Positions 39,302 to 53,416 of a stretch of DNA of 64,000 bases are shown one piece after another (the stretch's first letter is position 1; each line of letters starts with the position of its first letter). This DNA comes from Microbacterium sp. KUDC0406. Lineage in GTDB: Bacteria > Actinomycetota > Actinomycetes > Actinomycetales > Microbacteriaceae. Below the pieces are notes generated by a model. The model saw only the letters and a list, made by a program, of their open reading frames with translations, ran no database searches and had not been told where the DNA came from. The DNA is taken from positions 310,001-374,000 of the forward strand of contig NZ_CP091138.1 of the NCBI RefSeq assembly GCF_021582875.1, written 5' to 3'. A program made the position numbers and the translations under genes.

Positions 39302-42300
39302 GTGTGGCGACGTGAAGGGAAACCGGCGGGAGACGCAGAGACGGATGCCGCGGTGACCCTGGGCGAGCTCGGCGAGAACGGCACCGGGGTGGACATCGCG
39401 CATGCCGCCGAAGCAGAGCGCACCCGTCTGCGCGCCGAGGCGGCGGATCTCGGCGGTCGGTCCTCGCTCACCGGGTTCCGCGATCGTGGCGACAACGGCA
39501 TCGACATATCGAAGGCGCACCCGGGCAGCCTGCCCCAGTTCATCACCGGCCGCTCCACACTGCTCTCGAACCTGTTCCGCGACGAGGTCGGCCTGCGCAC
39601 CGCGCGCCTCGCCGCAGAACGGATCACCGCGCGCAACACCGAACTGCGCACCGTGCGCGGCATCGACGCGGTGCGACTGGCGGTCGGCATCGCGCGCTGG
39701 CGGATCGGGGGACGGACTTCTCCGCCCCGGTGCTGCTGCGTCCACTCGCGATCCGCCGGCACCATTCGGACTTCGAACTCAAGCTGCACGGCGTCTTCGA
39801 GGTCAACCCCGAGATCGTCCGCCTGGCCCGAGAGCACTTCGGACTCTCCCTCGACGCCGCCGATCTCGCGACGCTCGCCTACGACGGGGGCATCTTCAAG
39901 CCTCAGCCCGTCATCGATCAGCTCCGTGCTCTGACCAGGCACATCGACACCTTCTCGGTGCAGCCCCGCCTGATCGTCTCGACCTTCGCCGATGTCGCCA
40001 GCCCGATGGCCCGGGACATGGCCGATCTCGATCACCCCGTGCTGAACGCGCTCGCCGGGCACGTCGACGATCGCGAGAGCCTCGCGGAGCGGCGCGCCGC
40101 GGTGCCGGTCAGCAGCCCGGACGACCGCGCACCGGCATCCGACACTCTGCTCCTCGATGCCGACGGCGAACAGGAGACCGTGCTGGCGCGGATCACCTCC
40201 GGTCAATCGCTCGTCGTCGCCACTCTGCCCGGCACCGGCGGCACTCAGACGGTGATCAACGCCCTCGGCGAACTGGTGCGCGCGGGCAAGCGGGTGCTGG
40301 TCGTCTCGGCCCGCCGATCGACGCTGGACGGAGTCCGGCACAGGCTCAGCGGGATCGGCCTGGACGGACTCGCCGTGTCACCGGCATCCATCCGCCGCGA
40401 CCTGGTGCGCGCGATCGCACGCTGCGAGAAGGCCACTCAGCCGAAGGTGGCGGACGTGGACGACGCCCTGGTGCGTCTGCGCACCGTGCTGCGCTCGTAC
40501 CGGCAGGCACTGATCTCGCCAGTCGGAGCGACGGGCGCCTCCGTGCTCGAGGCCACGCGCAACCTCACCCGTCTGGCCTCCCTGCCCGTGCCACCCTCCA
40601 CCACAGCGCGGCTGGGGCTTCCCGCTCTCGAGCGACTCGCGGGGGAGCGCAGTGCCGCGGCCGACCGCCTCACTCAGGCCGCTCGGCTCGGGGAGTTCCG
40701 GTTCGGACCGGATGATTCGCCCTGGTACGGAGTCACCTTCGAGACCACCGAGGCGGCGCGCAGCGCGCACGCCCTCGCCGGACGCCTGCACGGCACCGCC
40801 GTTCCCGCCCTGCTCGAGCGCGGGTACGAGCTGATCGCCCAGACCCGGATGCGTCCGTTCGCCACGATCGACGAGATGGGCGAGTACCTGCGACTGCTGC
40901 AGGGGATCAGGGACACGCTCGACAGGTTCAGCCCCACCGTCTTCGAACGTCCGCTCGGCGAGCTGATCCAGGCGCACGGCTCCCGGCGGGACGCGCCCGG
41001 GATGTCATCGGCTTCCCGCCGGCAGCTCAAGCGGCTCGCCCGGGAGTACGTGCGGCCCGGCGCGCACGTCTCCGAGATGCATGAGGCGCTGCTGCGCATC
41101 CAGCAGCAGCGCACGCAGTGGCAGCGCTACGTCGAGGCCGGCGTCGCGCCGGAGGTTCCGCTCGGCCTCGCCGACGTGCAGGTCGCCTGGCAGCGCGTGC
41201 ACGCCGAGCTCGGAGAGCTGGATGCCGCGATCGGGCGTCGAGAGCCGCTCTCGTCTCTGCCCGTCGCACGTCTCGTGCGCACGCTCTCCGGGCTCGCGGC
41301 GAAGTCCGACGTCTTCGACAACCTCGTCGAGCGGGCGACGCTGCGCGATGAGCTCGCCGCGCTCGGCCTCGAGCCGCTGCTGACCGAGCTCTCGGTGCGT
41401 CACGTGCCGGAGGACCGCGTCGCCGACGAACTCGAGTTCGCCTGGTGGCAATCGCTGCTGGAGCGCTCGCTGCAGGACGAGCGGGCGCTGCTCGGCGCGA
41501 ACACCGCCGTCGTAGATCGGCTCGAGAAGGACTTCCGCCTCGTCGACGAGGCCCATGCCGCGATGTCCGGTCCGCTGCTCGCGTGGAACCTCGCGAACCA
41601 GTGGCGCATCGCCGTGGTCGACGAGCCGCAGGAGGCGCAGCACCTGCGCAGCGCCCTGAAGCAGGGGCAGGCGACGGCGGCCGAGATCGTGTCGGCCGCG
41701 CCGCGCCTGACCGAGGTGCTCGCTCCGGTGTGGATCTCGTCGCCCTACGAGGTGCCGGACATCCCCGAGCAGATCCGGTTCGACGCCGTGCTGCTGGTGG
41801 ATGCCGCGGCGATCAACCTCGCGGAGGCCGCTCCCGCAATCCGGCGCGCCAGGCAGGTCGTGGCGTTCGGCGATCCGGTGACCCAGCGTCCGACGCCGTT
41901 CGAGGTGGCCACCGACCGGGACGAGTCCTGGGAGCCCGAGGTGGCCTTCGACGACGTCTCGGTGTTCGAGCGGCTCGCGGAGCTGTTCCCCGTGACAACG
42001 CTCACCCGCAGCTACCGCGCGGGCGGTGAGGACCTCGCCGAGCTGATCAACGACGCCTTCTACGGCGGCGAGATCGTGTCGCTTCCCTGGGCCGGATCCT
42101 ACCTGGGTCGCGGAAGCCTGACCGTCGACTACGTGGAGCGGGGCGTCGGAGCGCCCGATCCGGTGACCGGTGCGGTCGAGAGTCCGGATGCCGAGGTCGC
42201 CAGGGTGGTCACGCTCGTCGTCGAGCATGCGGTGCACCGGCCCGAGGACACGCTGATGGTCGTGACCGCGAGTCGTCGTCATGCCGAACGCGTGCGCGCG

Positions 42301-43014
42301 GCCGTGACGACCGCGTTCGCCGGCCGGTCGGACGTCGCAGGCTTCGTCGGCCGCGACACCGCCGAGCCGTTCGCGGTGCTCACCCTTGAGGAATCCGTCG
42401 CCGAGAGCCGCGACCGGGTGATCTTCTCGCTGGGTTACGGCCTGACCAAGCACGGCCGGGTGCTCAGCGACTTCGGCGACCTGTCGTCGTCTGACGGCGA
42501 GCGGCTGCTCACGGTCGGAATGACCCGGGCGCGCCGTTCGATGGTGATCGTGTCCTCCATTCGGCCGTCGGCGTTCGATGAGGGCCGGCTGGAGTACGGC
42601 GCGGCCACGCTGATGTCGATCCTCGGCGGTCTCGCCGTGCGCGGGCGTGACGCCAGGCTCGAGGATCTCGCCGACCCGCTGACCCTGGCCCTGGCTCGTG
42701 AACTGCGCCGGCTCGGCGCATCGGTCGACGTGGACTACCGAGGACTGCTGCCGCTGGTCGCGCAGTACTCGGGCAAGGCGGTCGTCATCGAGCCCGACCC
42801 GGAGTCGCGCGGCGAGTCGCTGCGTGAGAGCCTGCGGCTGCGCCCGCACGTGCTGCGCCGGCTGGGCTGGCACTACGTGCGCGTGCACGCCTTCGACCTG
42901 TACAGCGATCCCGCGACCGTCGCCGGCCGCATCGCCGAGGTGCTCGGCATCTCGGCCGAGACCGCGCGCGCCGAGCACGACACCGAGCCGATGGACCTCG
43001 GCAGGGATGGCTGA
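39302..43014 (+). CDS. DUF4011/SF1-helicase-like protein with degenerate ATPase motifs (frameshifted)
   Basis: About 1237 residues after repair. N-terminal DUF4011-like region (ISKAHPGSLPQFITGRSTLLSNLF..., FSAPVLLRPLAIRRHHSDFELKLHG...VNPEIVRLARE). RecA-like core: Walker A place reads ATLPGTGGTQTVINAL (Lys lost), Walker B place FDAVLLVDAAAINLAEAAPAIRRARQVVAFGDP (DE lost). The second half keeps TRSYRAGGEDLAELIN and LLTVGMTRARRSMVIVSS. The tail (ALARELRRLGASVDVDYRGLLPLVAQ...VLRRLGWHYVRVHAFDLYSDP) resembles a restriction-endonuclease-like fold. One G is missing from GGGGG 39707-39711. GTG start 7 nt after TAGTCT. The 179 bp upstream hold no other gene. Confidence 0.75.
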
Positions 43015-43192
43015 CGGGGAGCGTCAGCATGTCGTGCGGGTCCCGGGTTCGCGCCGCGCGAAGCTGACGCCCGCGCCCGACACCTGGGCGGAGCCGGACG
43101 AACGGGATCGGGACGCCGCGGCATCCGATGAGACCGCAGAGAAGGGACCCAACGACGAGCGGATGCGGCGCGAGGTGCCGCCGCACTACTGA
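43007..43192 (+). CDS. Small charged hypothetical protein
   Basis: 61 residues (MADGERQHVVRVPGSRRAKLTPAPDTWAEPDERDRDAA...RREVPPHY); starts inside the end of the helicase-like gene (8-nt overlap) and is probably translated with it. Strongly charged, no membrane segment, likely disordered. Ends just before a strong terminator, so the pair forms one unit. Function unknown. Confidence 0.6.
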   Translation: MADGERQHVVRVPGSRRAKLTPAPDTWAEPDERDRDAAASDETAEKGPNDERMRREVPPHY

Positions 43193-43204
43193 GGGCACAG
43201 ACGA

Positions 43205-43234
43205 AGAAGGCCGCTCCCGGAGGAGCGGCCTTCT
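43205..43234. terminator. Bidirectional terminator
   Basis: AGAAGGCCGCTCC-CGGA-GGAGCGGCCTTCT-type stem of 13 bp with a 4-nt loop, between convergent units. Confidence 0.85.
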
Positions 43235-43246
43235 CGAAGACGGGTG

Positions 43247-43654
43247 TCAGTTCGCGGCGTTCCTGCGCAGCGCGTCGCGGATCTCGATGAGCAGTTCCTG
43301 CTCGGAGGGGAGGGTCTCCTCCTCGACGGCGGGGTTCTTCGCGGCCTGGTGCTCCTTGTACTTGTTCATCGGAACGACGAACACGAAGTAGACCACTACG
43401 GCGACGGCGAGGAACGAGATGATCGCGCTGATCAGCTCTCCGACCGGGAATGTGACCTCCTGGCCGTAGATGCCGTGGATGGTCCAGCCGACCTTCCCGG
43501 TCGCATCGGCGTCGAAGAACAGCGACACGAGCGGGTTGATGATGCTCGAGACCACTGCGTTCACGATCGCGGTGAACGCAGTGCCGATGACCACGGCGAC
43601 GGCCAGGTCGATGACGTTGCCCTTGGTGATGAATTCCTTGAATCCCTTGAGCAT
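43247..43654 (-). CDS. mscL: Large-conductance mechanosensitive channel
   Basis: 135 residues. MLKGFKEFITKGNVIDLAVAVVIGTAFTAIVNAVVSSIINPLVSL is the MscL N-terminal helix and first membrane segment; ISAIISFLAVAVVVYFVFVVPMNKYKEH is the second. The C-terminal helix (LPSEQELLIEIRDALRRN) forms the cytoplasmic bundle. Opens on membrane tension to release osmolytes. Confidence 0.97.
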   Translation of the reverse strand: MLKGFKEFITKGNVIDLAVAVVIGTAFTAIVNAVVSSIINPLVSLFFDADATGKVGWTIHGIYGQEVTFPVGELISAIISFLAVAVVVYFVFVVPMNKYKEHQAAKNPAVEEETLPSEQELLIEIRDALRRNAAN

Positions 43655-43685
43655 GGATGTTCCCCCTGTTTCTCGGTATCGGGCC

Positions 43686-43964
43686 TCAGCTCGAGGCCGG
43701 GGTCTTCGCGGCCGCCGATCCGGCCGACGTCGAAGCACCCGCCTTCGATGATGCCGAATCGCCGCTCGATGCACCAGAACCAGCGTTCTTGCGCGAGTCG
43801 GTGCGGTAGAAGCCGGCACCGTTGAAGGTCACCCCGATCGAGCCGTACTGCTTGCGCAGAGCGCCGCCGCATTCCGGACAGACGGTCAGGGAGTCGTCCG
43901 AGAAGCTCTGGACGGCATCGAAACTGTGGCCGCACGACGTGCAGGCATAGGCGTAGGTGGGCAA
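43686..43964 (-). CDS. FmdB-family zinc-ribbon protein
   Basis: 92 residues. MPTYAYACTSCGHSFDAVQSFSDDSLTVCPECGGALRKQYGSIGVTFNGAGFYRTD: two CxxC knuckles and the FYRTD end typical of FmdB regulatory-type proteins. The last 35 residues are a low-complexity Ala/Ser tail. Role unknown, probably nucleic-acid or protein binding. Confidence 0.93.
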   Translation of the reverse strand: MPTYAYACTSCGHSFDAVQSFSDDSLTVCPECGGALRKQYGSIGVTFNGAGFYRTDSRKNAGSGASSGDSASSKAGASTSAGSAAAKTPASS

Positions 43965-43979
43965 CGTTCCCCCGGGTGT

Positions 43980-44576
43980 TCAGTGCCGCGGCAGCGGCAG
44001 CGTGATGGTCTGCGTGGGGGTGACGACGCCGGTCACCGGCTGGTCGTGCACCTCGCTCGGCAGCGAATCGAGTACCTCGGAATCATAGATCACCGCGTAC
44101 ACCGGAGGGCATCCCTGCATCGATCCGATCGTCTTGTCGTAGTAGCCGCGACCCCAGCCGAGCCGCATTCCGTGGCGGTCGACCGCAGCGGCGGGGATGA
44201 TCATGAGGTCGACATCGTTCACGGCGATCGGGCCGAGCACCTCCCCGGTGGGCTCGGGCAGTCCGAACAAGCCCTCGGCGACCTCGTCCGAGTCGTCGGC
44301 GACGGCCCAGTCCAGCAGCCCGTCCGCACGCGTGACCGGCAGCAGCACCCGGATGCCGCGCGCGACGGCGCCACGGACGAACTCCCGGGTGCCCGGTTCG
44401 GTCGTGGTGGAGAGGAAGCACGAGAGGGAGGAAGCACCGTGCGCGGCCACCAGGGCGTCGAGCTGCGCGGTGACACCGGCCCCGGCCGCTTCGCGCTGCG
44501 CGTCGGAGAGCAGCTGCCTGCGCTCTCGCAGCTCTGCGCGCAGCGCGCGCTTCTCCTGCTCGACCTCGTTCGGCAT
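43980..44576 (-). CDS. 5-formyltetrahydrofolate cyclo-ligase
   Basis: 198 residues. EQEKRALRAELRERRQLLSD (phosphate-binding KxxxR), FLSTTTEPGTREFV, VLLPVTRADG, and DLMIIPAAAVDRHGMRLGWGRGYYDKTI, the family signature near the ATP site. Converts 5-formyl-THF to 5,10-methenyl-THF with ATP. Divergent from galU; TACGAT (44584-44589, minus) lies 7 nt before ATG. Confidence 0.95.
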   Translation of the reverse strand: MPNEVEQEKRALRAELRERRQLLSDAQREAAGAGVTAQLDALVAAHGASSLSCFLSTTTEPGTREFVRGAVARGIRVLLPVTRADGLLDWAVADDSDEVAEGLFGLPEPTGEVLGPIAVNDVDLMIIPAAAVDRHGMRLGWGRGYYDKTIGSMQGCPPVYAVIYDSEVLDSLPSEVHDQPVTGVVTPTQTITLPLPRH

Positions 44577-44615
44577 GCCTCCGATCGTACAGGCGGGCTC
44601 TGCGCGGCTCCCCGC

Positions 44616-44621
44616 TAAGCT
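44616..44621 (+). promoter_or_regulatory. -10 element of galU, leaderless geometry
   Basis: TAAGCT, 6 nt, ATG at 44628; no ribosome-binding site. Confidence 0.55.
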
Positions 44622-44627
44622 TGCCGA

Positions 44628-45515
44628 ATGGCGAAGTCCCCCATGAAGGCTGTCATCCCGGCGGCGGGTCTCGGCACCCGCTTCCTGCCCGCCACCAAGG
44701 CGATGCCCAAGGAGATGCTGCCGGTCGTCGACAAGCCGGCCATCCAGTACGTGGTGGAAGAGGCCGCGGGTGCCGGCATCGACGATGTCCTCGTCATCAT
44801 CGGGCGCAACAAGAACGCCATCTCGAATCATTTCGACTCCGTGCCCGAGCTCGAGGTGAAGCTCATGGAGAAGGGCGACACCGGCCGTCTCGAGCGCGTC
44901 ATGGCCTCGAGCGACATCGCGGACATCCACTTCGTCCGCCAGGGCGAGCCCAAGGGACTCGGGCACGCCGTGCTGCGCGCCCGCACCCATGTCGGCGACA
45001 GCTCGTTCGCCGTGCTCCTGGGCGACGACCTGATCGACGAACGCGACCCCCTGCTGGTCGACATGATCGCTGCGCACGAACGCAGCGGGGCCGCGGTGAT
45101 CGCGCTCATGGAGGTCGATCCCGCCAGCATCCACATGTATGGAGCGGCCGCAGTCGACCCCACCGACGACGCGGACGTGGTCCGCGTGACGGGGCTCGTG
45201 GAGAAGCCTGCGGCGGCGGACGCACCGTCGAACCTCGCCGTGATCGGGCGCTACGTGCTGCCGGCATCCGTCTTCGAGATCCTGGAGCGCACTCCGCCGG
45301 GCAAGGGCGGCGAGATCCAGCTCACCGACGCACTGCAGGAGCTCGCGACCGCGTCCGGCGGGCCGGGGGTCGTCGGTGTGATCTTCCGCGGCCGCCGTTA
45401 CGACACCGGCGACCGGCTGGACTACATCAAGGCGATCGTGCAGCTCGCCGCAGACCGCGATGACCTCGGCCCCGAGCTGCGGCCCTGGCTGAAGGACTTC
45501 GCGGAGCGCCTCTAG
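44628..45515 (+). CDS. galU: UTP-glucose-1-phosphate uridylyltransferase
   Basis: 295 residues. KAVIPAAGLGTRFLPATKAMPKEMLPVVDKPAIQYVVEEA (nucleotide site), QGEPKGLGHAVLRA, LLGDDLI, GLVEKP, GGEIQLTDAL, and RYDTGDRLDYIKAIV: all GalU signatures. Makes UDP-glucose for cell-wall and glycan synthesis. Ends 19 nt before the GNAT gene, which is probably cotranscribed. Confidence 0.97.
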   Translation: MAKSPMKAVIPAAGLGTRFLPATKAMPKEMLPVVDKPAIQYVVEEAAGAGIDDVLVIIGRNKNAISNHFDSVPELEVKLMEKGDTGRLERVMASSDIADIHFVRQGEPKGLGHAVLRARTHVGDSSFAVLLGDDLIDERDPLLVDMIAAHERSGAAVIALMEVDPASIHMYGAAAVDPTDDADVVRVTGLVEKPAAADAPSNLAVIGRYVLPASVFEILERTPPGKGGEIQLTDALQELATASGGPGVVGVIFRGRRYDTGDRLDYIKAIVQLAADRDDLGPELRPWLKDFAERL

Positions 45516-45534
45516 GCGGATCGCGAAGAAGACC

Positions 45535-46200
45535 ATGCCCTTCGACGCTCCCGCCCCTCTGCAGCACGGTCCGATCGGACTGCGCCTGGTGCGCTCGCGG
45601 GATGCCCGCGTGCTGCAGCACGAACTGCTCGCCAACCGTTCCTGGCTGCAGCCCTGGGAGGCGACGATCCCTGGGGGTGTCGCCACTTTCGACATGCGCG
45701 TCGGCATCCGCCGGCTGCTGCAGCAGTACCGCGACGGCGCGGGGTACCCCTTCGTCATGGAGTACGACGGCGAGGTGGCCGGACAGCTCAATGTCTGGGG
45801 AGTCGCACGCGGCTCCCTGTGCTCGGCGACGATCGGATACTGGGTCAGCGAGCGGTTCGCAGGAAAGGGCATCACCCCGACCGCGGTCGCTCTGGCCACC
45901 GACGCCTGCTTCACGCAGTTCGGGCTGCACCGCATGGAGATCTGCATCCGGCCCGAGAACCGGGCCAGTCTGCGCGTGGTGCAGAAGCTCGGCTTCCGGT
46001 ACGAGGGGCTGCGGCGCCGCTACATACACATCGACGGCGACTGGCGCGATCACCACGCGTTCGCGCTGACATCGGAAGATGTCCCGCAGGGCGTGCTGGC
46101 GCGGTGGCTGCAGGGCGGTGTGCCGAAGGACGCCGGCGCGGTGCCGTCGCTGCCGGCCGAACCGGACGGCGACTCCACTACGGGTCCGATCGCGAGCTGA
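45535..46200 (+). CDS. GNAT acetyltransferase, RimJ-like
   Basis: 221 residues. LVRSRDARVLQHELLANRSWLQPWEAT, GQLNVWGVARGSLCSATIGYWVSERFAGKGITPTAVALATDACF (acetyl-CoA loop in the GKGI region), HRMEICIRPENRASLRVVQKLGFRYEGLRRRYIHIDGDWRDHHAFAL, the RimJ/RimL pattern of N-terminal protein acetylation. The last 40 residues are a variable tail. GAAGAAG ribosome-binding site. Confidence 0.93.
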   Translation: MPFDAPAPLQHGPIGLRLVRSRDARVLQHELLANRSWLQPWEATIPGGVATFDMRVGIRRLLQQYRDGAGYPFVMEYDGEVAGQLNVWGVARGSLCSATIGYWVSERFAGKGITPTAVALATDACFTQFGLHRMEICIRPENRASLRVVQKLGFRYEGLRRRYIHIDGDWRDHHAFALTSEDVPQGVLARWLQGGVPKDAGAVPSLPAEPDGDSTTGPIAS

Positions 46201-46245
46201 CGCGACACGCGACCCGACTGCGCGCGCCGCGCCGATGCCGTCGCT

Positions 46246-46251
46246 TACCGT
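46246..46251 (+). promoter_or_regulatory. -10 element, leaderless geometry
   Basis: TACCGT, 6 nt, ATG at 46258. Confidence 0.5.
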
Positions 46252-46257
46252 TGAGCT

Positions 46258-47106
46258 ATGAACGGGCCGGTCCTGAGTGGGGGAGTGATCGTCCTCGTGG
46301 CTGCGCTGCTGTGGATGCTCTATCTGCTGCCCAGCTGGCGGGGCCGCTATCAGTACAACGCCGCAGAGCGTAACGCCGTGCGGCTCAATCAGGCGCTTCG
46401 TGTGCTCGCCGAGACCAGTGAGACGCCCGAAGAGGTCCGCCTAGAACTGAATGCTCGCACAGCTCTGGCCCAGCAGAAGCTGGCCAAGCGCGTGCAGAGC
46501 GAGCGGGAGAACGTCGAGCTCGCCAGACTGCGCGAGGAACTCGCTGCCACTCGGAACGATCCGGTGCTGCGCCAGGCGCGTGCCCGACGCCGGACGCGTC
46601 AGGTGGCGCTGGGGGTGCTGGTGCTCGGACTCGGTATGGCCGGCGTCGGTGGATGGCAGCTGGCGACCGGCGGGAGCATCGGCTGGCTGATCGCCGGGGG
46701 AGCGACGATTCTCACCAGCATCCTCGTGCTGGCGCAGATGTCTCGCGTCGCCACCCGTGCGCACCGACGGGTCGTGGTACCTGTCGTGGCAGACGCCCGC
46801 GTGTCGCCGCCCCTGCACGACCAGGGCGCCGCGACCTGGACGCCCAGGCCGGTGCCGCAGTCGATGGCGCAGGTCGCCGGCTCGCGCACCCAGGTGGCTC
46901 AGGCGCAGCGGGCGGCTCAGGAGGAGCTGCGGCGGGCGGCCCGGCGCGAAGAGCTCCGCCGACGCGCCGAGGAGATCGCGCCGCCCGAGCCGGTGCGTCT
47001 GCCCGCAGCCGAAGCATCCTCGCCGTACACACGGATGGGCTTCGTCGACGACGCGGAGATCGAGGCGCACGTGCGTCAGCTGCTCGAGCGGCGTGCGGCC
47101 GGCTGA
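46258..47106 (+). CDS. Conserved actinobacterial membrane protein of unknown function
   Basis: 282 residues. Helix 1 at the N-terminus (GGVIVLVAALLWMLYLLPSW), then a coiled-coil-like region (LNQALRVLAETSETPEEVRLELNARTALAQQKLAKRVQSERENVELARLREEL). A basic stretch leads into two more helices (VALGVLVLGLGMAGVGGWQLATGG, IGWLIAGGATILTSILVLAQ). A long Arg/Ala-rich tail follows (AAQEELRRAARREELRRRAEEIAPPEP). No catalytic motif recognised. Sits after galU and the GNAT gene, and before tRNA-Ala. Confidence 0.8.
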   Translation: MNGPVLSGGVIVLVAALLWMLYLLPSWRGRYQYNAAERNAVRLNQALRVLAETSETPEEVRLELNARTALAQQKLAKRVQSERENVELARLREELAATRNDPVLRQARARRRTRQVALGVLVLGLGMAGVGGWQLATGGSIGWLIAGGATILTSILVLAQMSRVATRAHRRVVVPVVADARVSPPLHDQGAATWTPRPVPQSMAQVAGSRTQVAQAQRAAQEELRRAARREELRRRAEEIAPPEPVRLPAAEASSPYTRMGFVDDAEIEAHVRQLLERRAAG

Positions 47107-47132
47107 ACACGTGATAGTGTGGCTGAGTCCTC

Positions 47133-47207
47133 GGGCCCATGGCGCAGTTGGTAGCGCGCTTCGTTCGCAATGAAGAGGTCGGGGGTTCGAATCCCCTGGG
47201 TCCACCA
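47133..47207 (+). tRNA. tRNA-Ala (anticodon CGC), one base short
   Basis: Acceptor GGGCCCA/TGGGTCC, D-stem GCGC/GCGC, anticodon stem CTTCG/TGAAG with loop TTCGCAA, T-loop TTCGAAT, CCA encoded at 47205-47207. Reads GCG codons. The T-stem reads GGGGG on one side but only CCCC on the other before the acceptor strand begins. The molecule is one base short, most simply one C lost from a run. -10-like TAGTGT at 47115-47120. Confidence 0.92.
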
Positions 47208-47214
47208 GACAGAG

Positions 47215-47240
47215 AAGCCCCGGCAGTCGCCGGGGCTTTT
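47215..47240 (+). terminator. tRNA-Ala terminator
   Basis: AAGCCCCGGC-AGTC-GCCGGGGCTT followed by TT: 10-bp stem with the T-run beginning in the stem. Confidence 0.85.
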
Positions 47241-47308
47241 CGCATTCCTGTTCGCGCCGCACCGGGAGAGCAGTGGGCATCGGCCGCGATCTTTGCGAGG
47301 ATCGACGC

Positions 47309-47719
47309 ATGTCGAGTGACGTGCCTGCGGGCTGGTACACGGACCAGGATCCCGGACAGCTTCGCTACTGGAACGGTTCGGCCTGGACCGAGCACGTCTC
47401 GCCGATCCCCGAGGCCCAGGCGGCTCCTGTCGAGGCCCGTGCCTCATCGCCGGTTGCGGATGCTCCGCACCGCAGCGTGATCGGATACATCGGCATCGCA
47501 CTCGCAGTGATCGGAACCGTCGGTGTCTGCACGCCGTGGATCCTGCCCGAGCTGCTGGGCGGGCTGGTCCTGGTGGTGGGATTCGTGCTGTCGATCGTCG
47601 CGGTGTTCCGGCGACCGCGATGGGCGGGCATCGCGGGCATAGTGATCAGCGTCATAGGCACTCTTGCCGCGGGGCTGCTCTTCGCACAGGGGTTCGTCGC
47701 GGGTTATACGGGCGGCTGA
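47309..47719 (+). CDS. DUF2510 membrane protein
   Basis: 136 residues from ATG 47309. Starts with the DUF2510 motif PAGWYTDQDPGQLRYWNGSAWTEHVSP. Three membrane helices follow (VIGYIGIALAVIGTVGVCTPWIL, LLGGLVLVVGFVLSIVAVF, WAGIAGIVISVIGTLAAGLLFA). The motif binds an unknown partner in many actinobacterial membrane proteins. GAGGAT lies 6 nt before ATG. Function unknown. Confidence 0.85.
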   Translation: MSSDVPAGWYTDQDPGQLRYWNGSAWTEHVSPIPEAQAAPVEARASSPVADAPHRSVIGYIGIALAVIGTVGVCTPWILPELLGGLVLVVGFVLSIVAVFRRPRWAGIAGIVISVIGTLAAGLLFAQGFVAGYTGG

Positions 47720-47773
47720 TCCGCGTCGTCCCGGGGGAGCGGACGCGCGACACGCCAGAGAGTCGCGCCCGAT

Positions 47774-47924
47774 TTGCCGGATGTCCGGGATCCGCGTAAC
47801 TTAGTACCTGTTCGCCCCAAGCGGTTGAGCGGAAGGCCGGAAGGCCCAGCTCCCCTCCAAGCGGCGGACATGCTTCCTCCTCCTCAGGTCCGTCGAGTTG
47901 ACAGACCGGGCGAGATGGATAACA
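47774..47924 (+). promoter_or_regulatory. rRNA operon promoters
   Basis: Upstream: TTGCCG (47774-47779), 17 bp, TAACTT (47797-47802). Downstream: TTGACA (47897-47902), 16 bp, TAACAT (47919-47924), a near-consensus pair. Confidence 0.75.
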
Positions 47925-47987
47925 TAGTGAAGTTGCCCTGCGCGTCTCTGTCACGGTTTGTGGTGGGTGTGTGGGTGCGTCCGATCC

Positions 47988-47997
47988 TTGAGAACTC
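47988..47997 (+). promoter_or_regulatory. boxA-like antitermination element in the rRNA leader
   Basis: TTGAGAACTC, the actinobacterial rrn leader motif; a related TTTGAGAACT is at 49962-49971 before 23S. The rest of the leader to 48165 is AT-rich and holds no gene. Confidence 0.65.
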
Positions 47998-48165
47998 AAC
48001 AGCGTGCACTTGTCAAATGCCAAATAACCTCGACTCTGCTTCGGCAGGGTGAGATTCCTTTGGATCAATTTATATGGATGTCAGCAATGATGTTCGTTTT
48101 TTGGTCATGGTTGAACTCGCTGCCTGTTCGCCGTTTTCCCGGTGGATGGGTTTGCATCTGTTTTT

Positions 48166-53149
<4,984 letters not shown>

Positions 53150-53251
53150 CTTTCTGCGAGATGAACGCGTCCACTTTGTGGTTCTCGACGTACGGTCGGA
53201 ACCCAAACAACACACACTTACGCGTGTGATGTTGCTTGAAACGTCAATAGT

Positions 53252-53370
53252 GTTTCGGCGGCCATAGCGTGAGGGAAACGCCCGGTCACATTCCGAACCC
53301 GGAAGCTAAGCCTCACAGCGCCGATGGTACTGCAGGGGGGACCCTGTGGGAGAGTAGGACACCGCCGAAC
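53252..53370 (+). rRNA. 5S ribosomal RNA
   Basis: GTTTCGGCGGCCATAGCG at the 5' end pairs with CACCGCCGAAC at the 3' end; the core CCCGGTCACATTCCGAACCC is typical. About 119 nt. Confidence 0.95.
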
Positions 53371-53380
53371 TCCTTCTAAA

Positions 53381-53414
53381 CGAAAGAGCCACCCAAAGCA
53401 GGGTGGCTCTTTCG
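53381..53414 (+). terminator. rRNA operon terminator
   Basis: CGAAAGAGCCACCC-AAAGCA-GGGTGGCTCTTTCG: perfect 14-bp stem. Confidence 0.9.
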
Positions 53415-53416
53415 CG

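Noticed and set aside
41005..42978. Long ORF antisense to the helicase-like gene
   Set aside because: Arg/His-rich shadow reading with no domain, no promoter and no ribosome-binding site.
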